Positions 56,410-64,000 of a DNA stretch of 64,000 nt are shown here, in pieces (positions within the stretch are counted from its first letter, which is position 1; each line of letters begins with the position of its first letter). The notes under the pieces were generated by a model, which saw nothing but the letters and a program-made list of their open reading frames with translations, had not been told where the DNA came from and did not search any database. The translations under genes and the position numbers were made by a program. Source of the stretch: Corydoras sp. C115 (taxonomy: Eukaryota; Chordata; Actinopteri; Siluriformes; Callichthyidae); NCBI GenBank assembly GCA_019802505.1, contig JAFMOC010000024.1:2286501-2350500 (forward strand), given 5' to 3'.

Positions 56410-57382
56410 TAGGGCTGCAACTAATGATTATTCTGATAATCGATTAATCGAATCGGATGAAAAAAAAAAAAAATGTAAAAATCGATGAATCGGATAAAAA
56501 AAAAATTCAGTAAATGTCAGGTTTTATTTACACGAGTTTAAGGCATCCAAATAGCCGAAAGAGCAATTAAACACAAATCTCACACACACACTGACACAAT
56601 ATGTAGCATTATGTGTAAAAAAACAAAACAAAACTAAATTACACAAATTTGAGTAGCTCAAATATGTTACCTAATCCCCGTCTAAATGTAATTCATCCTA
56701 CCTCACTCACATAGAGTGCAGTGTCTTCACTCATACTTTGTCAGAAAATTAAAGCTTGATCATTAATTACCACCATTGTGAACAAGTTGTATGTATTTAT
56801 AAAGCACATTTAAACACTGCTTAAGCTAATTAAACAAAAAGAAAGCACACATTCTCCATCACTGTCACTATCCAGTTAACCAAAAACAGCATGAAGCGTG
56901 ATATACTAGTTCTCAGTGAGAGGTCACCGTTACGTTGATTCACTTCAAAACTAAAGAAACTCAGGATACTATAGTGATTTACTCTGCTGTTGAGCTCCTT
57001 CATCCTCATCGCTGTTCAACATGTTTAGTTGCAGGTGGTGCATCATCACCAAGGTGCTTCCGTGCAGGTCAAATCATTTTCATCAAGTTTGTATGTTACA
57101 CGTTTTTCATTTGTGTGAAACGTGAAGTGCATCCACACTTTTGATGCTTTTAGCTGAAGCTTTATATAATATATTAAACTTTGTTAGACTTGTTTCGCCG
57201 ATTCCACCTCCGCTCCGCTTCGTTCCATTCAACCCGCTATTATTATAATTTTTTCAGCGCTGCAGGTGACGTAAGCAGTTACGACATTGCGAGTAGTGCG
57301 TAAATCGTGCAACACAACGAATCAATAATGAAATTCGTTGTCGACACTTTTCATAATCGATTTTATCGTTGTTGCAGCCCTA
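56410..57382. mobile_element. hAT element (TAGGGCTGCAAC type) with target duplication
   Basis: 973 bp, termini TAGGGCTGCAAC and GTTGCAGCCCTA, flanked by CCGAACAC and CAGAACAC (7 of 8). Inner ends carry ATAATCGATTAATCG-like sequence on both sides. No transposase frame is seen, so it is non-autonomous. Confidence 0.92.
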
Positions 57383-57597
57383 CAGAACACAATTCATTTC
57401 AACGAGCGTTGATATATGCACAAGCACCGTTGCTATTTAAAGGGCGCAGATTAAAGGCATAAAAACGTACTGTTGATGGGGTGTAAGAAATAAATAAGCA
57501 TTGTGATGCATAGTGCACAGATGTTTTACACTTATCACAAAATGCACAAGTCATGAAGGGTATAAACTGATCTGTTTTGCATACTGTGCTTGCACAC

Positions 57598-57840
57598 AAA
57601 GGAATCTGTTCTCCACAATTAACCCATCCTTGCAGTGAAACACACACATACACACATTGAGTGAAGACAGCACACGTGCCTGGAGTGGTGGGCAGCCTTG
57701 TATACACTTTTGGGGAGCAATTAGGGTTAAATAGACTTGCCCAAGGGCACTTCAAGCCATAGTATTTGGTGGGACCGAGAATCAACTCGGGAACCTTCAG
57801 ATCACAATGCTGGTTCCTTAACCACAAGCCTAGACTGCAC
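57598..57840 (-). repeat. SINE-C copy (tRNA-derived)
   Basis: Read on the minus strand: GCTTGTGGTTAAGGAACC at the head, a B-box-like GGTTCCCGAGTTGATTC region, CTTGGGCAAGTCTATTTAACC, and CACTCCAGGCACGTGTGC. The same family as 59190 and 29318. Confidence 0.82.
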
Positions 57841-57984
57841 ACAGTTGATAAAACTGAAAGGGTCAACGAATCGTATCATGTTATATTCCTTATGATTCTT
57901 ATTTTTTTTATTAATCTGACAATGACATGAAATCATTCATACATTTATTACCTTGTGCTTAATCCCCTACAATTATCTTCTGCT

Positions 57985-58240
57985 TAATCTTCTACAATGT
58001 CCGCGTGGCTTGCCTTCGGGTTCTCTGGTTTCCTCCCACAGACCAAAAACATGGATTTAAGGTGAATTTAAAGCTTCCATATAGAGTGCGTGTGTGTGTG
58101 TGTATATGTCTGTGTCCAGGTATAGACTGGTGTCCTGTCCTGGGTGTATCTGTCCAGCATCCAAAACGTACTCCCATTGATGGGCATGGGGAACCCCCCA
58201 TAATCCTAACAGAGGATTAAGTGGAACAGTATTGTATCGT
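57985..58240 (+). repeat. V-SINE copy, head truncated
   Basis: From TTCTACAATGTCCGCGTGG through TCCTCCCACAGACCAAAAACATGG, GGTGTCCTGTCCTGGGTGTATC and ACAGAGGATTAAGTGG. Confidence 0.88.
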
Positions 58241-59189
58241 CATCTCTGTCATATACTATCCAGAATATATACTGTGGCAATTAAGACCAACCCAGGTTCG
58301 AAAAGGTCACCATTTCTAAAAATGTTCATGGTTGTTTTCAATGTCTACCTTACTACAGTTTAAAATCACGGTTTTATAAACGCATCACTGCCTCACCGAA
58401 GTGATTTTTTTATAGCTCATTCTAGAAGACTTGCTCAGAATGTTAACATAAAGCCCTGATTACATGCCCTCCAGCTGTGTAGAGTTCCCCTAATTGGTAT
58501 GAGCTGTAAAACCAGATGTGCTCTATCAAGCACTAATTACAGTTTACAAGAACTCAAGCATGCTCCTGAAAATGAGAGCAAGCACTTTTAAGGCTGAATA
58601 GTAAAGCCGTGGTCTTGGAGAATAAGCACGGGAGAAGCTTTTAAACCTCGGCATAAACAAAATGGAGCGACATATCAAAGCCGTGTCTCCAGTAGCGCAG
58701 CATTTCCCCCAACTACAGCGCTTGTGGAGTGATTTGCGAGTGTGCGAGACTTGAGTGACTGAATGGCTGGAGAAAATGAGGCATTGTTTCCAGTCATTGG
58801 TTCTCCCTGCTAAACACGAAGCAGGCCGCCAATAGCAAATCTGTAAAGCAGCTTATTTTCCATTTAAGGAAGAAGCGACTTGATCGTCATTTAAGGACAC
58901 ATAGCTCATCATGTTGAAATCTGACACCTTTGGCATAAGTAATAAAATGTTATTGTTTATGTGCGTATCATACAAAACAACTGAAATTCCACAAATGGTA
59001 ATGAAATGTCATATTTCTAGGGTTGTGACTCAACGGTCACTCACACCATGCAATAAATTGCTGCTTGGTACAGTCATCGCTTCAGTAAGCCTTCATATCT
59101 AAACTGTTAAAAACTTGGATAACAAGAAGATAAAAAAAAAAAGTATTTTTTCAAAAAAGTAAGACACACCTCTTAATTGGAGCTGGGGC
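58241..59189. other. Intron 1, repeat-poor stretch
   Basis: About 950 bp without a recognised transposable element, and one of the longest such blocks. It is a candidate for conserved non-coding sequence; no coding exon could be supported. Confidence 0.4.
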
Positions 59190-59460
59190 AGTCATGGGCT
59201 TGTGGTTAAGGAACCAGCCTTGTGACCTGAAGGTCCCGGTTCGATTCCCGGTCTCACCAAATACCACAGTCGATGTGCCCTTGGGCAAGGCGCCTGGCCC
59301 CAATTGCTCCCCGGGTGGCATATTCAAGGCTGCCCACCACTTTGGACACGTGTGCTTACTTCATCAGTATGTGTATATGTGTGTTTTACTGCACGGATGG
59401 GATGTGGAGGACAAATTTCTATGTGTGTACGCACAGTAGGCAAAATAAATCACTATCACT
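59190..59460 (+). repeat. SINE-C copy, best preserved
   Basis: Head GGGCTTGTGGTTAAGGAACC; the B box GGTTCGATTCC is perfect; then CCCTTGGGCAAGGCGCC, CCAATTGCTCCCCGGGTGG, AAGGCTGCCCACCACTTTGG, and an AAATAAATCACTATCACTT end. It is a SINE, not a tRNA gene, because no cloverleaf can be completed beyond the boxes. Confidence 0.87.
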
Positions 59461-59488
59461 TTATGACTTGCGTTAATGAGTCAACAAA

Positions 59489-59725
59489 ATGGCGGCATCC
59501 TACCAGAAATATGGATTTATCCGGAGCGCAGCAGCTAAAAATCACCCGTGGGCATCTAAAGTGCGGGAGTACATCACACAGAAACACTACAGTGTTGTGC
59601 TCAGTCAAATTTGCAAAGTGGAGATGGCTTTTCACAACAGTACGACAACTACGCACAAGCGTTTAAAGAGCAAACATCCGCGCCGGGATGTCTGCACAGC
59701 AAAACATCCACTGCCAGCAAAACAG
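59489..59725 (+). pseudogene. hAT transposase BED-finger fragment
   Basis: MAASYQKYGFIRSAAAKNHP, WASKVREYIT, SQICKVEMAFH, TTTTHKRLKSKHP fit the BED zinc finger at the N-terminus of ZBED1-like hAT transposases (aromatic SKVWxxF, then a CxxC replaced by SQIC, then HxxxxxxH). One finger Cys is lost (SQIC). The catalytic domain does not follow; the frame decays by 59780. Confidence 0.8.
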
Positions 59726-60051
59726 GGATGTAGGTTTGGTATATATATATTTTTTTTTTATTTTAGCATATTATTTTAAGACTTAACACATTTTTAACAT
59801 GTGTTTCTGTTATTAGTAATGCATTATTAACCGTTTCTTCATTGTCCTGCGTAGATACAAGCTCATGTTTTCATATCGCATTCAGATCAATTTGTATATC
59901 CATCAACAAAAAATATATATAGTCAACATTTATAGTCCATAAAATTTCATGTCATATGCGCCTCAAAATACAGTCATTGCAGTTATTTTTTTTTGTTTTT
60001 TTTAAACCAAGATCCGACCTGTTACCCGGAGATGTAATAATTTAAAGTAAA

Positions 60052-60238
60052 CGGCGGCACGGCGGCTTAGTGGTTTGCATGTTCGCCACAGAGCTAGGGT
60101 TTCCCGGTTCGAATCCCAATCTGGGTGGAGTTTCCATATTCTCCCTGTGTCCTCCCACAGTCCAAAAACATGGATCAAGGTAAATTGAATGCTCCAAATT
60201 GCCCCAAATATAGCATGTTTGTGTGAGTCTGATTGATA
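60052..60238 (+). repeat. V-SINE copy nested in hAT element, 3'-truncated
   Basis: Perfect head GGCGGCACGGCGGCTTAGTGG and B box GGTTCGAATCC, central block shortened. Borders carry AGTAAAC/AGTAAAT as a short target duplication. Confidence 0.9.
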
Positions 60239-60717
60239 GTAAATTTTTACATCCAGTATTTTTGATAAGACATTTCAGTAATAGTAAAAGACTCATTTTA
60301 TTTTAAAATATTCCACCATCATTCTAATGGGCATTATATTATTTGAGAGTTATTGAATCTCTTGTAGCTAAGATTTGATGTTTGATGTTTTAATGTTTGC
60401 TGATATAAAGCTGTTAATGTTAAAGCATTTTTGTGTTTCAGTAGAGCCCTTAAGGGCATTGTGTTTGAGTAAAGAAAATATTTCAACATTGAAGGTTTTT
60501 ATTTTTCATTATTTTGGAGAAGTTATTTTAATTCCAAACACAATCACATTTGAGTAGTATTTTTTAGATTAATAGACTAATCGGAAAAAAGAATTGTTCA
60601 ATTAATGGATAGAAAATTAATTGTTAGGTGCAACCCTTCTCTTAATCACTAAACCGTTTTTAATTCAAGGTGTATAAAATCTAGCACCTATCCATGTATT
60701 TTGGACAATTACGCATG

Positions 60718-61735
60718 TACATTTACATTTACTCATTTAGCAGACACTTTTATCTAAAGCTAACAAATAAGAGAACAACACAAAACATTAGTTAAGGAAA
60801 AGCCAGATACAGATTTTCTTATATCAAGTGGTTGTGAAAGAGGTGTGTTTTGAGATGTTTCATAAAGATGCCAAGTGACTCAGCCTTACGGACAGAGTTG
60901 GGAAGATCGTTCCACCATTCAACAGTGGTGACATGGCATTTCACCTCTTCACCAGTTCATCATTAATAGAGAGCATGGCACTGAAATTATGCTATTCCAG
61001 GAAACCGTCTCAACTAAGTAGAGTCTGCAGTATCTGCCCCTTTTAGTTCTGCTGCTCTAGTCAGTTATGCCGGAGTCATATGATACTGCACCGTGTCAAA
61101 CTCTGGTTATTACTTAAATACTGCGCTTTATTAGTTCTAACTACTTTTCTTGTCTGTTACTTTTGAAGTGCCTTTAGCTCTTCATCCATGGCTCTGCTGA
61201 AGCACTGCGGCTACAACGATTTACTCGAGGGAACCTGGATTTCTATTGGACTGGGAGTCCTACAGGATGCCCTCAATGGACTTATATAATTTTCCAATTG
61301 TTAAGAGTTTTTCCAATTGTTAAATATGGACATCTGATGACCACACAATATGTACTCTACTGTCCTACATTGTTGATGCTGCCTGGCCGCTCAAGGATGA
61401 CGAGTCCCCCACTAAGACTTGGTCCTCCCAAGGTTTCTTCCTTATTACACTGTTTACTATTGTAAAAAGCACTATATAAATAAACTACTTGAACTTTTTC
61501 CTAAAGATGCTGAGTACAGAGTTGGGAAGATTTAAGAGGTGAATGATATGGAGTGAAAATAATCCCCATGGTGAGGTGGAATTACCAAGCGACATTCATT
61601 ACTAGAGTGCAGTCTAGTAGTCGTGAATTTTAGAAATATAGGTATATAAGGTAAGAGGGGCAGATCCAGAGATTGTCCTGTGGGTCAGAGTCAGTGACTT
61701 GTACTGAATGCGAGCAGCTACAGAGAGCCAATGGA
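60718..61735 (-). repeat. Repeat RX copy, split by an L2-like tail
   Basis: The left piece (TTTAGCAGACACTTTTATC to GTTCCACCATTCAACAG) and right piece (GGTGAGGTGGAATTACCAAGC, GGCAGATCCAGAGATTGTCC) match the pieces at 10155-11300. AAAGATGC...ACAGAGTTGGGAAGAT appears on both sides of the insert (60867 and 61504), a partial duplication. Confidence 0.65.
61110..61497 (+). repeat. L2-like LINE 3' end
   Basis: CATGGCTCTGCTGAAGCACTGC, GGGAGTCCTACAGGATGCCC, ACATTGTTGATGCTGCCTGG, GACTTGGTCCTCCCAAGG and AAAAGCACTATATAAATAAAC. Same order as 29393-29835. Confidence 0.72.
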
Positions 61736-61792
61736 AAGAGAGAGAGAGAGGAATAGTGGAGTAACACGAGTTTGAATAAATAACGGAAAAAA

Positions 61793-61888
61793 GGTGTCCG
61801 TGTGGGTTTTCTCCAGGTCCTCCGCTTTCATCACACAATCCAAAAACTTGGATTTGAAGTTAATAGGCTGCTATAAATTACCCCTATA

Positions 61889-61923
<35 letters not shown>

Positions 61924-62035
61924 TGAGAGTGTGCCAAGTAAAGGATTTGCGTCCTGTCCTAGGTGTATCTGCCCAGAGCCCGAAAAGTTCTCTCCTGGAT
62001 GGGCATTGAGAACCCCTTGTATACAATTAAACAAT
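61793..62035 (+). repeat. V-SINE copy, head truncated
   Basis: From GTGTCCGTGTGGGTTTTCTCC to CTCCTGGATGGGCATTGAGAACCCC, with a (GT)n of about 30 bp. Confidence 0.88.
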
Positions 62036-62054
62036 CACTTTCAGTTTCAAATTA

Positions 62055-62460
62055 TGGGCGGCACGGTGGCTTAATGGTTAGCACGTTCGCCTCTCAGCAC
62101 TAGGGATTCCTGGTTCGAATCCCCATCTGGGTGGAGTTTCCATGTTCTCCCCGTGTCCGCGTGGGTTTCCTCTGGGTTCTCTGGTTTCCTCCCACAGTCC
62201 AAAAACATGGATCAATTCAATTGAGTTCTCCATATTGCCCCATATAGAGTGTGTCTGTGTGTATGTGAGCGTGTCTGTGTGAGTGTGTGCCCAGCGATAG
62301 ATTGGCGCCCTGTCCTGGGTGTATCTGCCCAGTGCCCAAAACGTTCTCCCCTGGATGGGCATGGGAACCCCCCCCCCCCCCCCCCCCCCCCCCGGATGGC
62401 TAGAGGACCCTCCCCCCGCGACCCTAGTAGAGGATTAAGCAGATGACAATGAATGAATGT
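62055..62460 (+). repeat. V-SINE copy, near full length, with poly-C expansion
   Basis: Head GGGCGGCACGGTGGCTTAATGG, perfect B box GGTTCGAATCC, complete central and 3' blocks. The AACCCC stretch has expanded into a C run of about 25 bp (62369-62393) followed by a short non-SINE GGATGGCTAGAGGACC piece before CCCCGCGACCCTAG and the (AATG)n tail. Confidence 0.93.
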
Positions 62461-63122
62461 ACAAACAACCCTGTCCACACAAGTTTAAACTCTCAGCATC
62501 ATCAAAAGTTTCCATTCTGCGGGCTTTAAATTGTCGCAACAGTGTGAAGTTAGTTATCAATGATGCAAAAGTGTGCACTAAAAAATGAAAACCCATTTTT
62601 ATGTAGCCTAGCTTCGTAGTCCTAGATTTGGAAAGTTGCCTTATTTATCATGGACCATCATCATATTGGATTAGTAAGTAATTTTCTGCTCGCCACATAT
62701 GTCTGATAGGAAAAATGGGCTTTGGCTGAAGTACTTAAGGACAATCAGACAAGTTTTGGGTCATTGTGAAGCAAACAGTGTCCTCTGTATATAAATGAAA
62801 TAAAAAACCTCCACTATTTTATTAATAAATTATATGTTATAGCTTTAGCAAAGTACAAAAATGTAGGGGCTCGAGACAGCCAGATGTGAAAACATGCCTT
62901 TAAACGCATACTGCTTTTTAAATGTTACAATGCTTGACACTACTGCAACAGAATGTGTATTCACTGCTGACATGATATACAGTTCAGCCCAAAACAGAAC
63001 AAATACATTTGGAATAGGATGTTCATGTCATAACAAAAGTTTAAATCCCAGCTAATGACATCCTGAAAGCACCATGTGCTCACCATATTAGAGTCCTAAA
63101 AAGGAACCCAACTCGGCCTTAC
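62461..63122. other. Intron 1 next to exon 1, unannotated stretch
   Basis: Repeat-free as far as I can see, which fits the neighbourhood of a first exon. Confidence 0.4.
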
Positions 63123-63240
63123 CGTACAGATCGTGAATGACATCCAGAGAGGAGGACCACGAGTAGCGTTCTGCTCTCAAAAGCGATGTGGGAAGAGTCT
63201 CTAGTTCATAGACACCTCGTTTTTTCCGGTAAAGGAACAT
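63123..63240 (-). CDS. plekhg5: plekhg5 coding exon 1 (candidate start exon)
   Basis: From ATG at 63240-63238 the frame reads MFLYRKKRGVYELETLPTSL and LRAERYSWSSSLDVIHDLY, 39 codons plus a G, and ends at donor TACG|GTAAGG. The final G joins AT of exon 2 to make Asp, so the phase is exact. The ATG has A at -3. An in-frame TGA lies 20 codons upstream. I do not recall this leader in human PLEKHG5; support comes from the clean donor, phase and coding-like composition. The exon may extend further 5' (the preceding codons LISFRPEDFLIS also look coding). Confidence 0.65.
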
Positions 63241-64000
63241 GCTGATTAAGAAATCTTCCGGACGAAAAGAAATGAGATCCCCCCTCTGATGATTTCATCG
63301 GCTGTTAAACCGTCCAAGTTCTGCTACAGGAAACAAACTTGATCCAAGTCATTATAGCTGAGCACTTTGCAATTCAGCAGAAGACCAATGTTCTTCCAAA
63401 TGAAACGTATTTGACAGTGCAAATTATTCGAAACCTTCAGAAATCTGGCACCTGCATTGCGACCACATCACTTGTAACCCCCATTGAAGCTTTTCTTTGA
63501 ATACGATCCACGAGGTACAAGTTACAAAGGTGGAAACGGCAAAGTAAAAGGTTGAACGGCATTCCTTATCCAAAAACAACCCGGCGCCAATAAGGCAGGA
63601 AGCAAAGTACAGCCTTTCTTGGAAAATATTAACCTTCGGTCTACTTCCGGATGGTTAAGTCACCTGCTTTTAATTGCAATCTCAGGATGAGTATGTCAGT
63701 GTCCAAACAAAGCGCACCGAAGGAGCAGATGGAGTTTCCACAGGTAGAACAGCCCAAGTCAACAACAGCTCCGTCAAGAACTACTTAGTTCTTCAAGAAG
63801 TTAAATAATGTTTTGCACTTTGGCCAACTTCTGTTGCATTTAAATAGACTACATAAATAAAGGTTGAGTTGAGTCGAGTTAAATCCATTCCCTGTCAAAA
63901 CAAAAGGTCCATCATCACAGAGAACACCAGCTTCTTAAGGTGCTGCCGAGTTGCTGTATTGCCGTTGCCGGAACTGGGACTGCTTCCCATCACAGTTGCA
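63241..64000 (-). other. plekhg5: Region upstream of plekhg5 exon 1
   Basis: Expected to hold a 5' UTR, a further 5' exon or a promoter. A possible acceptor (TTTCCTGTAG) ends at 63324. No TATA box or CpG-dense block is obvious. 63815-63885 ends ACATAAATAAAGGTTGAGTTG, which looks like a LINE 3' tail. No other gene seen. Confidence 0.35.

Larger units (their letters stand above)
59480..60640 (+). mobile_element. Decayed hAT element holding a V-SINE
   Basis: The right end (TTAGATTAATAGACTAATCGG, TTGTTAGGTGCAACCCT) resembles the GTTGCAGCCCT terminus type. The left end is not found and may be lost beside the SINE-C. The BED-finger frame at 59489 marks the 5' part. A V-SINE sits at 60052-60238. 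The 39705 copy is its relative. Confidence 0.78.

Noticed and set aside
59190..59260. Possible tRNA gene (perfect B box GGTTCGATTCC)
   Set aside because: The flanking sequence does not complete acceptor and anticodon stems, and the segment continues into a SINE body shared with two other copies. The same holds for V-SINE and SINE-B heads.

Overview
The window is intronic and exonic DNA of a bony fish nuclear genome, probably an ostariophysan and possibly a catfish (the order is a weak guess from the SINE types). The evidence is AT-rich sequence, spliced exons with consensus GT/AG borders, very dense fish-type SINEs, Tc1/pogo/hAT transposons, a Tx1/L1-like LINE, L2-like LINE tails and long (TA)n, (CA)n and (GA)n microsatellites. 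Nothing is prokaryotic: there are no operons, ribosome binding sites or CRISPR arrays.

One host gene is recognisable. It runs on the minus strand across almost the whole window and is the 5' part of plekhg5 (Syx/Tech), a RhoA guanine nucleotide exchange factor. Six coding exons are supported: 63123-63240, 40586-40662, 6565-6706, 5533-5632, 2415-2472 and 584-672. All their splice phases agree, and together they encode about 194 residues: an N-terminal leader, a Cys/His-rich zinc-finger-like module, the conserved [14 protein letters not shown] segment, a basic linker and the start of the Ras-binding/ubiquitin-like domain. The rest of the gene, including the DH and PH domains, lies left of base 1. 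Introns 1 and 2 are about 22.5 kb and 33.9 kb and hold nearly all the mobile DNA.

Region by region: 1-6706 carries exons 6 to 3 with several V-SINEs. 6707-20200 (intron 2) has a solo LTR with a perfect 5-bp target duplication, V-SINEs, and a hAT element that holds a V-SINE and itself sits in an older repeat. 20200-30100 has two copies of a fold-back Tc1 derivative, V-SINEs with 10-13 bp target duplications, and L2-like tails. 30700-38000 has L2-like relics, very long TA microsatellites and a decayed Tx1/L1-like LINE. 39200-45200 surrounds exon 2 and holds a nearly intact Tc1 transposon with 213-bp inverted repeats and one premature stop in its transposase. 48990-51150 is an L2-like LINE end broken by a hAT element and a pogo element. 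52300-62460 is a mix of SINEs and hAT elements. 62461-64000 holds exon 1 and its upstream region.

The mobile elements do not work as a system; they record successive insertions into the introns of one gene. At least 34 V-SINE copies or fragments were found. I see no convincing new defence, metabolic or RNA system. The most unusual items are the shared fold-back Tc1 architecture, the young Tc1 copy, the ordered nested insertions, and the structure of plekhg5 exon 1.
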